A DNA stretch of 64,000 nt, from contig CAJQUN010000230.1 of NCBI GenBank assembly GCA_907163345.1, forward strand, positions 248,001 to 312,000, given 5' to 3'. The DNA comes from Haberlea rhodopensis (Eukaryota > Streptophyta > Magnoliopsida > Lamiales > Gesneriaceae). A program made the translations under genes and the position numbers. Each line of letters begins with the position of its first letter. The stretch's first letter is position 1. The notes below the pieces were generated by a model. It saw only the letters and a program-made list of their open reading frames with translations. It made no database searches and was not told the DNA's origin. Positions 10,781-22,094 of this stretch are shown here, in pieces.

Positions 10781-12297
10781 GGCTATGTTTGGTATGATGG
10801 ATGAACTGTGTTTGGTATGATGGATGAAGCATGATAAATAAAATAATCTTGTTTCATCCCTTGTTCGGTACTATTTTTGCTGCCCATTTACAATCCTTCG
10901 AGCAGGTGAATTTTACTGTTTTTTTTATTTATAACTTATACCACCTAATGGGTGTGATAAATTATCATCCACATGAAAATCCCTTCATTACCCTTCTCCA
11001 TCAACCAATATTGAAGCAGAGCCGTTCATATGCAGTTCAATAGCCGCCATCCAGCGAGCATAGCCAAGAATGGAAGCTAGAAATATGTACCTCCTGACGG
11101 ATATTGAAGCTGTGGGTTCCATGGCCGTTGGAATCTCTTGGAGAACGGAATTCCCTCGTTTTGTTCATTTCCCAGTTAGTTGCTTCGTAGCCGTTGCAAA
11201 AATACCTTGCTCCGATTAACTTACGATTGCACACACATGCCGGGAAATTAACTCCGACAACGCTTTCTCCTTTCCATTTTTCGAGGGTATAGGACGTAAA
11301 TCTCTATCGTTAAAACTCTCACTCTCTCTCGAGCTAAATCCCGATATTAATAACTCCAACAAGAAGATATGACCCAAAGCTCGACTCTTTTAACATCTAG
11401 TTAAGCTTTCTACTTTCTGAGCTTTGGACTCGGATAGTTTGTGATGCAATCAAGTATAATAACCCAGGGCATGTGTCGAAGAACAAAAGAAGAAGTCAAC
11501 AACCTTGTTTGGTTTAAAGATTATTATACCAGATAGTAAGGATAGTTGAATTAGTCATGTTGAAATGGTCAAATAAATGTTAGTGGGTATTGTTAGTTTC
11601 CTAAACTGATGCTCACGTGTGTAAATAGAGTAGTGGATTGTTTGGAAAATCCTTGTATATATATGTGAATAATTTATATGAAAAAGGCTGATTATTGAGT
11701 TTGGCCAAAAATTCTTCTGTTCTTCCTTACAATTTCCGGAGCTTCATCTTGCTCGAAAAGATATTCATAGTTCGGTTCCCATCAGTTTGGCGGAGAAACC
11801 ATGGAAAACAATAGCGGAGGCATGAAGTACGCGGCTTGCGACACTAGGGTCTATTGAGTCAGAAATCATGGCAGCAGTGGAGAGGGACATTATAGAGACT
11901 CATGCCAGTGCTTGTGCATGAGGAAAATGGAGGGTTTGCTGATGAATTGTAGTTTTCAGAATCTTTGCAAACCAAGAAGCTTCATAATTTATTTATTTTT
12001 TTGAACAGGAAAGCTTCAGAATTTGATGTTGAAGAGCATCGCACAGTACAGTACATTTTACGTAATTATGGAAGATGAAAGAAAATTAAAAAAACAAAAT
12101 AATATATAAAAATGAAAATCATATTATTGCGAGGGTATTTTGGTCAAGATAAACAAATTCGCAAAATAATCCAAACTTTAAAATCATATCAAACATCATA
12201 TAATTTATCACACTGAATTATTTATCTTTAGTTATCATCTATTTATCACTCTTATCACTCATCATTCACTTATCCTATCATCGTACCAAGCGCACCA
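10781..12297. mobile_element. Long-inverted-repeat PIF/Harbinger-like (Tourist-type) element carrying foreign DNA
   Basis: The ends are flanked by TTA on both sides (10778-10780, 12298-12300), the target duplication of PIF/Harbinger elements. The left end reads GGCTATGTTTGGTATGATG and the right end, inverted, TGGTGCGCTTGGTACGATG. The similarity continues inward for roughly 190 bp per arm; for example GTGTGATAAATTAT occurs in the left arm near 10950 and inverted in the right arm near 12200. About 1.1 kb between the arms is unrelated to them and includes a subtilase gene fragment. It also holds an LTR-like stretch (11578-11731, TGTTAG...TTACA) that I cannot confirm. No transposase is present, so the element is non-autonomous. 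Confidence 0.65.
11040..11290 (-). pseudogene. Subtilisin-like protease (S8) fragment
   Basis: The minus strand encodes the region around the catalytic histidine of plant subtilases: WKGES, CNRKLIGARYF and SPRDSNGHGTH. Immediately after GHGTH the reading frame shifts, and the expected LGYAR-like stretch continues in another frame. A second frameshift lies just before WKG. Catalytic Asp and Ser regions are absent. It is about 80 codons of a protein that is normally near 750 residues, so it is a dead fragment. It lies inside the inverted-repeat element at 10781-12297, which suggests capture by a transposon. Confidence 0.8.
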
Positions 12298-12300
12298 TTA

Positions 12301-13849
12301 GAATTGAAATATGTTAATATTTTTATATTTACAATCTGAAAGAGACGAGCACTGCCAACCAAAAACACGTAAATGGAGTCTAAACGTTTGGCCATTATGG
12401 TGAGTTGTACTGGGTCGAGGGAGCCGAAGGTCCTTGAGGCGGTGGCATTTGTTTGGTGAGTTTTGAGAGTTCGACATTGTTTTTTAGTGCAAGGTGATGG
12501 ATATATGAAATATTTTGAATTTAAGATTATTTTTAAAAATTAACTTAAATTAATTTATCATTATAGTATATAGGCTGCCTTTTTAGAAAATGCTCAAAAC
12601 AAAATAACCTGCTTAAATTTTTAACGACGCGATATATAAATCGTTGACATCTCCGGAAAAAAGAAGTATACGCTTCAACAATTTCAACACCAGCTTTAGA
12701 ATTCCCGTCAATAGTGTAGAATATTACATCGTGTAGTTCAAATATCTCGAGGAATTCAGGTTCTGTTACATTTTATGTAGATGTATGTTGTTTCTGTGTT
12801 GTTGATTTAATTTTTTGGGTACTAAATGCTTAGTCATACTAGGTTTTGATCTGGGTTTTATCAAATTAGGATTATTTGATAATTTCCTTGTTCGGTTTGT
12901 ATGCGTGTGTGCTTAGATTGCTATATTGCCCTATCTTTGCTGTATTGCCTACAACCTTATATTATTGATCCCACAGAATTAATGGAGAAACGTATGACGC
13001 CATCTTATTGATTTTATCTTTCCATGGCAGAAATTTTCTGTATGGTCGTTGTGGGAATTGATCTGCTTTGAGGTAATTTATGGGTGGGTCTGGGACAAAA
13101 TGCTGAAAAAAATACTTGGGTCGTGAGAAATTACCAAGATTGCAGCTCTGCTGAGACTAACTCACCAACTGCTGCTAGTAATTTCTTTTTCTTATTGTAA
13201 CGATACCTGTTAGGATGAAAACATGTTTATTTCTTTATCATAATATGTAGTCTTGGTGTTAAGAAACAGTAATAGTGGTGGGAACACTAATATTTATGGG
13301 TAATGAGATATTATCAGATTGTGTACAATCATTTCTAAGGTCTACTTTTCAAAATTGCATGGACTGAATGAGTTAAAAAATAGTGAAAAAAGGTTAACGA
13401 TTGAGTTGTAAGAAGTGGCAATACGTTGGACGGGGCTAAATTGTTTTGAAGGTAATGTTGAGCCTTGGCACTTGACATCACATTCTTCAATGTTGGTCTT
13501 GTTTCTATTGTTTTAATATTGGTGACACTGAAGCTTATATTTAATGTTTTCTTTGCTTGATTCCTGTTGTAAATCCGTGGTAATTTTATGGAACTTGTTG
13601 GAAACTGATTTTTTTCTTTTAAATTTTTATGTACTGATTTTCCTTTTGTTACAATATTGCGAGCTGCCTATCCTAGAATTTTTGTAGTTTGAGTTGTTTG
13701 ATTGTATGTAAAAGTTTTGATGCTTTTCATAATTTTATTTGTTACATCAATTGGATCTGTCCTAAATTTTAAAGGCAACATTCCTTATTGCACCAGGAAC
13801 TTCATATTATTGCTTTCCATTATTTTATTTGTGATTATTGGTTGTGCAG
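12301..13849 (+). other. Upstream region and probable 5' UTR intron of the E2 gene
   Basis: There is no coding sequence. The exon that carries the E2 start codon begins after an acceptor (TTGTGCAG) at 13849, so at least one upstream untranslated exon must exist. Possible donors are CAG/GTTCTG near 12763 and GAG/GTAATT near 13072; I cannot choose between them. No convincing TATA box was located. Confidence 0.5.
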
Positions 13850-13855
13850 GCTGGG

Positions 13856-16846
13856 ATGGCTGAAAAAGCATGCGTAAAGCGCCTTCTGAAGGAATATAGA
13901 GCACTTTGTAAAGTAATTACCATTTTTTTTCCTCGAAAAGCTTTCACATTCATTCTCGTTGTGAACCATACACTCCATTATTGAATTCTGAATGCTTGGA
14001 AAATTACGGTGCTGACGGACATGATAAGTTATGCTGTTTGGATGTCAGATAATTCATCACTTGAAATTTGATAAGTGTAACACTTCAGGGATTCATGGAT
14101 GAACAAGTACAATGGAAAATGTTTTGCAGAAGTATGCCTTAATTTGGTTAAGATAACTTTGGCCATGGTAGAAAATATTATGTGAAGTAAGATAAATTAA
14201 ATGGTACTTCATTTAAGGCCTTTTTAAAATGTGAAATTTTATGAATTTTAGATATTGATGCCACTTTAATCTGTAAATGTTAGAGAATAATGGAGCAGGT
14301 AGAATGAGGGCAATAAGAAGGCCTTCATTTCCATTTGTCTGTGAAGAAATCGTCATCTATTTCCGAGAAACAAATCGTTAAAAAGACTATTTGATGACCA
14401 GACATTCTTATCGAGTGTTGTTGTGGTGATGAATCAGCCATTGTTTGAGGACTGAGGATGTTTATTAGAACCAATAAAAATAGCTTTGTTTATCACTTAC
14501 TCTGACGCAGGCTAGGTTATATAAAATGAATTTTCTTGTTATTAAGCTCTATGTTTCTTCATCTGTATTGTTATGCACTCCCAGGAACCAGTTTCCAATG
14601 TGGTGGCACGCCCTCTTCCAAATGACATTCTTGAGTGGCGTAAGTTACTTGGTTTTTGTTGTATTCCTCTGTATGAATGTGACTTGCATCTTTCCTCAGC
14701 TCAATCATATTCTTTAAATTCATCTTGTTGTGATCACTCACAACACTTACAAATCACAGTAAACAGATTGTTTATGCATGTTGAGATGTGCCTTATAATA
14801 TTCTATATTTCTTTTATTGTTATTTTATGTAGTCTTTCTTGCGATAGTGTTCTACTTTGTCCATGACCAACTATGGTGTGGGTTGAACGGGTATTCCTTA
14901 TCTATTTTGCACTTTCTCCTGTATAAAAACCTAACATCCTTTACATTTTGATGTGATTTCTATACGCAATATCTAGAAGTACCTTTAAGAAGTATATCTG
15001 ATCATTTGAGGAGTATCTTGCTTTGTGACATAACCAAAACAACCTTTATTTTATGTTTACAAAGAAAATTATCGACCTATCACCCCCCCACCCCAATTAA
15101 ATACAAAAAAAAATTAAACTAAAGAAACGCGGTAGCACATGCCCTACAGTTTCTGATTAAGTTGACCCAGTTAATTTGTGGCCATCATCTTGAAAATCCA
15201 TCTTTGTCGAGATATGAAGGTTAGTGAGCATCACTATGTTATTATCTTTTGTGAAATTCTTCATGATAAGAAATTTCCTTCTAACCCTCGAGGACATGCA
15301 AATTATGTTTCCTACATTTACGTGTCCTTGACTACAAAATTGCTGTCGTATGCGACAGATGCTTATGATCTTGGGGTTGCATCATTGTATGTGATGCTGT
15401 CCTCGTCTGCTGACATTATCTTTTGTTGGTTAATTTTGTTGTCAGATTATTTGTTGGAAGGGAGTGATGGAACGCCATTTGCAGGTTTTGGTTCTTGCAA
15501 TTTCCTTGTGTATGTGTATAGCTAGAAGTTGAGACTTGGCGTTATTATTTGGGCTATTATTTACAAGCCAATTTATGCTAAAGGTTTTTTATATATGGAG
15601 TACTCATAATGCTACTTCTTTTCATTTTTATAATGTCGATCAATGTAGGTGGTTATTATTATGGAAAGATAAAGTTTCCACCAGAATATCCATTTAAACC
15701 TCCAGGCATCAGGTGACTTTTCGTGGTCAAACATAGAACAGTGCCCTAAGTGTTCTTGGTGCCATGATCTGCTTAAATTTGTGTAGCTGTTTTTTGTGTA
15801 AAATGTTGTTTATGTCCTCTGTAGTATGACTACTCCGAATGGACGCTTTATGACTCAAAAGAAGATATGCCTGTCTATGAGCGATTGTAAGTCAATTATA
15901 GTAATAATGTCGATGCTTTTTTCATCTTGTTTCACTTACTCTGTGTCCTTCTCCAGTCCATCCAGAGAGTTGGAACCCTATGTGGTCTGTCTCAAGGTAT
16001 GGAGTTTTTTACAAGGATGATAGTTGTATATATTTCCTGTATCAGTCCTAAGTTTCTTGTGCTGATTTTTCCTGTTTGCATTCAGCATATTGACAGGGCT
16101 TCTTTCTTTCATGGTGAGTTAGCATGCTAATTGTTGAGGGTGAAAATATTTTTAGTTTCAAGCTTAAGCCGAAATTAGGTGGAGACCATTACTTGAACGA
16201 CTGAAGTCCTGGTCTATTTGTTTTCAGATGGACACTAGTCCGACTACAGGCAGTGTCACAACTACAGCAGAAGCGAAACAAAGGCTTGCAAGGTCTTCTT
16301 TGGCATTCAACTGTAAAAAGTGAGTTTTACATGCTTGATACTCATCTGCTGTTCTGCAAGACGATTGAAGAGTATCTTCGATTGTCTCTATGAATTTAAA
16401 GTTTACCTCAGCATACATACTTAAGAACTACAAAAAATTTACTTCTGCGTTCCCTTTGCAAGATTGACAGCTACCTAACCTTGTTTATTAATGTCTTAGC
16501 ATTGTATTTATGAGGTGGGTTTCTCACTATTTCTTTCTTCTTTTCTCCCCTTTCTTTCGTTTGTTGAAACAGCCCAATGTTCAGGAAACTTTTTGCAGAA
16601 TATGTAGAAAAATATGAACAGCAGCTAGCAGCTCAGCAATCGGCGGAACAGGCAGCACCTGCATCCATTCAAGAAGAAAATTTTGGACCCTCGTTGAAGA
16701 AACGTGGAACAAAAGAGGAGCTGAAAAATGTAGAAGTCCCAAAAGAATTGAATAACCAGAGACAGAGATCTTTCCCTTCATGGTGGTGGTTGTTGCTAGT
16801 TTTCGTTTTTGGCGGTGTCATGGTTCTGCCTCTGTTACAACTTTAG
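13856..16846 (+). CDS. UBC34: Tail-anchored ubiquitin-conjugating enzyme E2, UBC33/UBC34 (Ubc6/UBE2J) type
   Basis: Nine coding exons join in frame: 13856-13912, 14585-14639, 15446-15484, 15649-15712, 15825-15886, 15957-15996, 16086-16113, 16228-16319 and 16573-16846. All introns are GT-AG. The product is 236 residues, the usual size for plant UBC33/34. The UBC fold begins at once (MAEKACVKRLLKEY). The active-site cysteine is Cys87 in KKICLSMSD, and the usual HPN motif is replaced by TPNGRF, as is typical of the Ubc6/UBE2J class. A basic, Gln/Ala-rich linker follows. The C-terminus is one hydrophobic segment (SWWWLLLVFVFGGVMVLPLL) that would insert as a tail anchor in the ER membrane. By family knowledge these E2s act in ER-associated degradation. 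UBC33 and UBC34 cannot be separated with certainty; UBC32 is longer. Confidence 0.93.
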
Positions 16847-17171
16847 TAACACACAGACCCATCAAGGGAAGAAACTGTTACAGTGTTATTTGTGAGCCAG
16901 TAAACATCTTAATCGTGACCGATCATTCTCTTATGGTCCTAAATTCTCGTAAATTTTGTATAGATGTATTAATGAAGGGAAATTGTGAAGATTTTTGGTC
17001 CAAATATGTTGGTGTGGTGTGTTAACCATTTATTTATTCGGTTGTGCTCTACAGGTCTACCGCATTTTATATGCTTTTGATGTCTTATTATATTTCATTG
17101 TGGATTCAGTACTGATGAGTCGGTTAAAGATTAATTGTGGTTGAATCTTCAAAATTTAACACACGAGTTTG
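16847..17171 (+). other. 3' UTR and downstream region of the E2 gene
   Basis: AT-rich sequence after the TAG stop. I see no strong AATAAA; ATTAATGAAG and similar near 16965-16975 could serve. No other gene is seen. Confidence 0.5.
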
Positions 17172-18215
17172 TTATGGGCCATGAAGCCATGGATAGCCCA
17201 AAATAATTGATTAGATTTTGTATCTTTTTTATATTTTATTAGGATTTTGATTTATTCAGATTTAGGATTAGGATTAGTTTTGGTTGTTTAGGATTTGTTT
17301 AATTCTTTATTTAGATTTATATAGTTAGGTGCTTTATTTCAAAAAGACTGGGATATTGGTGGTTTGTTTATAGGGCTTTTATTCATGAATGGAATTAAGT
17401 TAAGTTTTTTTCCCAACAAAAAGTGTTACAAGTCCATGTTGGACTTTAACTCTCGATCTTACTCAATTCTCTTACCGCCGTGAACAGTACACATGAAAAG
17501 TATCGTGAATAGTACCCATGAACAGTAATCAAACAACAAGAATCAGTAATTCCATAATATGATCATGCACTCATAACAAATTGGTAGCAGCGTTGGTCGT
17601 TATGGGGGGATTTCAAGCCTTCGTAAAAAGACATCAAGAGTTCAAAGCAGCTGCCGAGAAACAACAAGAAGCTCTTCTCGATAAGTTATATGAGATTTCC
17701 TAATGTCTGTTAGCCATAATCTTGAATCAACGAGATCAGAGCGAGACTACATCGCACACGACAGCATCACACCAAATTTTTAGATTGTTTAGTCGATTGA
17801 AACAAATTTTTCGACATCGATGCATGCCGGAGGAAAACAAGAAAAAGCAGTATCCAAATTCCGCAAACACAATTTTCAAGGAGGGGGTAATGTTATGGGC
17901 CACGAAGTAAGGGATTGAGTAAGATTGAGAGCTAAAGTCCAACAGGGTCATTTTTTTTTGGGAAAAAACTTAACTTAATTCCATTCATGAATAAAAGCCC
18001 TATAAATAAACCGCCAAATATCCTAGTCTTTTTGAAATAGAACATCTATCTAGATAAATCCAAATAAAGATTTAAACAAATTCTAAACAACCAAAACTAT
18101 TCCTAATCCTAAATCTGAATAAATCAAAATCCTAATAAAATATAAAAAAAGATCCAAAATCTAAACTACTTAATTATTTTGAGATATCTATGGATTTCAT
18201 GGCCCATAATAGAGT
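17172..18215. mobile_element. Small LTR-type element with inverted LTR arms
   Basis: The left arm (about 17172-17480) and right arm (about 17906-18215) are inverted copies of each other, near 90 percent identical by eye. Between them, in order, are a GTGAACAGTA-rich LTR-like tail ending CATAACA (17579), a degraded primer-binding site (TTGGTAGCAGCG), a 35-codon gag-like frame from the ATG near 17599 to a stop near 17703, and a polypurine tract (AAGGAGGGGGTAA) just before TGTTATGGGCC at about 17889. These are the parts of a tiny deletion-derivative retrotransposon, but its LTRs should be direct repeats. Only the first 17 bases (TGTTATGGGCCAYGAAG) are direct; the rest is inverted. Confidence 0.6.
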
Positions 18216-19626
18216 TATATTCAATGCCTGGCATGAGATGGCTTAAAGTAGCATGCAGTACAGAAAACATATGACGAGTTGTGGAAAATGTTGATGCAAA
18301 ATCATGGTCAATTAGATTTGAATTTTTTATTTTATTTTTAAATAAAAACGATAATTTCATTAGCCAGTAAACTCTTTCCGATAGTACAATATTATGAATA
18401 TATTCTGGATGATTGTTGATTCAAATGTTGATATTAATGCATGTTGGCAATTTATGTCAGCCACATGGATTTGAAATTTTAGTTCGGCCAATAATTATTT
18501 TGAATTATAAATTGAGCCCGTAATCAGGGGATGAATTATTATTATTTTTTGCAGTGAAATCCGCGGATTGTGAGTCTCGTCCTTCTTTTGTGCTCTCCTG
18601 TGAACACTTGAGAGAGACAAACCTCATTTTGAGCCACCGCATTGTGCGGCGTAGAAAACGCAATCCCCCACTTCTTATCTAAAATATGCTTACATAATAA
18701 TGATGACAAATATTAGTTGCGGCTGCCTTCCAATTCTTTAAATATATGATAAATCAAACTTTGAATTCTCCTTTGTTCTGTGTCCCAATATGAATTTGTA
18801 AATTCGGGGGTACAAAATGACAAAACTTTACATTTTCGTTAGACCTTCTAGTACGACTATCAATAGATTGTCTTAATTCTTCGTCAAATTTGGCCAATGT
18901 CTTTGTTGTTTGTCCAAGGGCTCTGGGCTTGTGTGTTTTGACCTACTCTCAGTTTTACATGTTATTATCTTAATATAATTCCTGTTTATTGTTAAAAAAA
19001 TTGAAATTGGTGGTGGCTACTTCAGTCAGTACCAAACCGAAGTGTTATGATAGATATTGAGGCCTTTTAACTTCATGTAAAAAAAATTATAAGATTTTAG
19101 TAATAACTAAAAGTAAAATGCTACTTGCTCCCGCATAATTATACTCTCTCACATGATCATGTCTCCAAAATTTTTTTCAACTGAACCACTTATAATTGAA
19201 TTGCTATTTACTTGATTTTATGTCTGCAAAATCTGAAGCACAAAAGGGCGTTCTTCTTGTTTTTTTTTTTTTTTTTTGAAGTGCGTTCTTCTTGTTTCAG
19301 TTCCATAGAAGGTAAGCATATTAATGACAAAAAAGTGAAAATTAATTACATCGCTATGATTACGCTTATTTACAGCACAATCTTTATCGTTGATCTTGTA
19401 ACTTTGTTGTCTGCATTAATTTTAACATTACAATCATTCTCCAACACGAATCCTTTACCTTTGCTTTGATAATAAACTTTATTTATCCACCCAACTATGC
19501 AATCAATAGGCCTCTTGCCGAAGCTCTGATTATTAGAAAACTTGATGGTTTTCATGCACCAGCTGGAGTGAAATATAAACAAATGGATGGTTTTGTGTAA
19601 CATTTTGGTGTTCACGTTTTTTGCAG
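18216..19626. other. Intergenic DNA and possible 5' exon of the next gene
   Basis: Mostly AT-rich without recognisable coding sequence. A possible untranslated exon ends at a donor (ATAGAAG/GTAAGC) near 19311, pairing with the acceptor at 19626. A T homopolymer lies at 19259-19277. Confidence 0.4.
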
Positions 19627-19632
19627 GCAAGG

Positions 19633-20120
19633 ATGAATGTGTCTCCAATGTACATGGAATATGAAACCAAAGATTGCTTCAGCTATGAGTTTGACTTACC
19701 AGGCAGGATTTACACAGGTCTATTCTTTATCTATGTAAAATATTGTGTCGGTTCTTTATGTTCAGTTCTTGAAGTTAGTTGATATATTTTAGCTGGTTTC
19801 CATTTCAGTTCTTGGATGAAGCAAGAAAGTACGCAGGCCAGGAGAGATTAAATATAACAAATCTTGGAGCAGCACCAAAACAGCAATTAGATGGGGAGAA
19901 AAAGAACAAGAAATCTTGGAAGAATTCGATCTTTTTATGGTTCAAGATTGACAGGAAGAACAAATCCACTAAGCAATCTATGAGTGGCACCACCATTTCT
20001 AAGCCGGGGCGTGGCCACACTCATTTTTCTGGTCCAATCCAAGGTGTAGGCAGCATCACTGGTAGCAGAACACAGAGGCCGGCAGTCTGGTCCTCTAACC
20101 GGTCTTTTCAGTTCAACTAA
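19633..20120 (+). CDS. Uncharacterised small basic plant protein, two coding exons
   Basis: I do not recognise this family. Exon 1 follows a good acceptor (TTTTTTGCAG) and starts MNVSPMYMEYETKDCFSYEF. Exon 2 starts at 19809 after TTTCAG, encodes 103 residues beginning FLDEARKYAGQERLN, and ends at TAA. Exon 2 is basic and rich in Ser, Lys and Arg (KKNKKSWKNS, GRGHTHFSGP) with no membrane segment. The join is a problem. The obvious donor CAG/GTCTAT at 19717 puts the exons out of frame. A weaker donor TAT/GTAAAA at 19734 restores frame but adds GLFFIY. A one-base insertion near 19709 is the other explanation. The acidic-aromatic N-terminal block and FLDEAR look conserved-type, so this is probably a real gene or a very recent pseudogene. 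Confidence 0.6.
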
Positions 20121-20830
20121 TCGAGCAGAGGACTATTATCAGATGCCTTATATATGTCTTGGCCAGCATAAGAATCAACATAGGGTTCACTCGTATGGAC
20201 CTGTTTACTTGGTGACTTAGCAATAAACCAGAAAATTGTTGTACCTTAGAGGTGTTGTGTTTCTACGTGATATTTGAATGGCGAGCAAATATCATTCTTG
20301 ATGAAAAGAAAATGTGCAATAGCCCATCTTTCCTACTAAATTAGTACATTGAATTCATATATACTGCCATGACAGGTATGAATTATTGACACACATATTA
20401 TTGGAAATTTGAGCTGATAATTTCACCATATAACCTTAACAGAGGAATTGGTAAACAGCGCGATAAAAAATTACAAAAGGAAAGATAAAAAAATGCCAGA
20501 GATTTACCAAATCGAAAGATTAATGAAGAAATATACTATTATTCTTGCAACTATAAACAAATCCAACCAACTGTTTTTCATCTAACTCTCTTCTGTAAGA
20601 TATGGAAACTATTCCTTCTTTACAGAGAAGCGAAACTATACATCTATCAAACATACAGCATATCCACTGCTAAAATAGAATTCAAGAATCATGGATCCAA
20701 GCTTTCACATCTCCATGGAGAATTAAAAAATATCGAACAAATAAATGTATAAATGGAAGTTTTAATCATCCGTAACTCTATATATTCATGGAGTTCCGAA
20801 ACGATTCATTAGTATATAAGAATGAAGCAA
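20121..20830. other. Shared 3' region of two convergent genes
   Basis: The region lies between the stop codons of the + strand small gene and the - strand ATL gene. It is AT-rich and contains no coding sequence. It must hold both 3' UTRs. Confidence 0.6.
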
Positions 20831-21695
20831 TTAACTTTGTCCTCGGACTCCTTGTTCCAGATCAAAATTTCTAGGACTAGAAGGATTGGTTCTTCTATTA
20901 CCACTCAAGAGCCTTTTAAGTGATTTGAGTCTCGTCGGCCTTGGTGACTTTTGTTCTTCCTGTTCATTAATCTGTATTGGAATATCAATCACCAACATCC
21001 CATCTGGCCGATTACTCCTAGATAACGATGATGAGGATGAACTAGATGGCTCATTAATAGCACAACTTTGATGATCTTCCTCCACACAATTTGGACCAAA
21101 AGTGCTAACTTGAGTTTCATTACCCCAGAATAATACATTGGTTGGAAAATTTGGAGTTTCTGTTGAAAAACCTGGATCCTCCACTGCTGGATTTTGTTGG
21201 GTAGTTTCTAATGTTGAATCAGCAGCAGAACTCTCAGAGGATTGGCTCTGATTTGCAACAGGGTTTCTACAGAGGGGACAAGTAGAATGTGATTGAAGCC
21301 ACATGTCAATGCATTCTACATGGAATCCATGATTGCATTTTGGCAAAAGTCTTGTTTTTTCACCTTCGGAGACCTCACATAGACACACGGCACATTCTAG
21401 CCCATCTTTGAACACTTTGGAATCAAATAGCGTGATGGGTATGGTTTTGAGGACCGAAGGATCGAGGCCACGGCGCAAGGCGGCAACTGTTGCTTCTTGA
21501 TAGTCAAGTCGGCCGCCGCCGCCGGGTGGTGGTTGTGGGATTAACTTGGCGACGGTACCAGAACCATTTGGCGTAGAGATGGAGGCAGAAGACAAAAACT
21601 ACAACGAAAAAGAGGATGATTATGGTCACCACCATGATCTTTCCCGTGAGCTCAATCATACTTGATGAGTCACTCCCGCCCCCTGAGTTTGACAT
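20831..21695 (-). CDS. ATL-family RING-H2 E3 ubiquitin ligase, frameshifted in this copy
   Basis: The ATG at 21695 opens a frame with a short Ser/Gly N-terminus and one strong transmembrane helix (VVTIIILFFVVVFVFCLHLY), then stops near 21504. A second frame that overlaps it runs to 20831. It carries the ATL GLD motif (RRGLDPSVLKTIP) and a complete RING-H2 domain, CAVC...C-x-H-x2-H (LLPKCNHGFHVECIDMWL) and CPLC, followed by a Ser-rich tail. ATL genes are normally intronless with exactly this order, so the two frames are one gene broken by a one-base shift in the ACCACCACCCGGCGGCGG run at about 21515-21545. This is either a real mutation or a base-calling error in a repetitive GC run. ATL proteins are membrane E3s often linked to defence responses. 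Confidence 0.85.
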
Positions 21696-22079
21696 TTTCT
21701 TCAGATCCCAGTAACCACAAGAAAAAGTTGAGATTTTTTTTTCGGCTTTCGAAGAGATTTCGATGGCGACAATAATTAGAATGTCGATGGGATTGAAATT
21801 CAGTAGAAAATTTTTGATTTAGCTCTATAAGATTTAAATCTCAACAAATATCTGGTATATAAGTAGATCCCAGACAAGATTTTCTCGGAAAATTTATCTT
21901 CAATACGGAGCAATTCCCTACTGATTGTCTAAATTCCGACTAAACATTGAGATTTCGAGCAAAACCCAAAGAAATATATATCGTCTATTGTAGAACATTC
22001 GGATGAAACTCAGAAGAAATATTGAGGAAGCAAGAGGGGAAGATGAAGATGAAGTTGCACACTTTATAAGAATACTCAG

Positions 22080-22089
22080 TATTTATATA
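22080..22089 (-). promoter_or_regulatory. Candidate TATA box of the ATL gene
   Basis: The minus strand reads TATATAAATA about 385 bp upstream of the ATG, followed by a CT-rich stretch that could be the leader. This is inference from position and sequence only. Confidence 0.4.
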
Positions 22090-22094
22090 TAAAA

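Noticed and set aside
11578..11731. Possible small LTR (TGTTAG...TTACA)
   Set aside because: No primer site, no partner and no target duplication; too weak to list as an element.
14526..15525. Frames of 63-115 codons on the + strand
   Set aside because: They are read-through of E2 introns around true exons at 14585-14639 and 15446-15484.
17736..17951. 71-codon minus frame between the inverted arms
   Set aside because: It crosses from the internal region into the right arm and has no recognisable domain.
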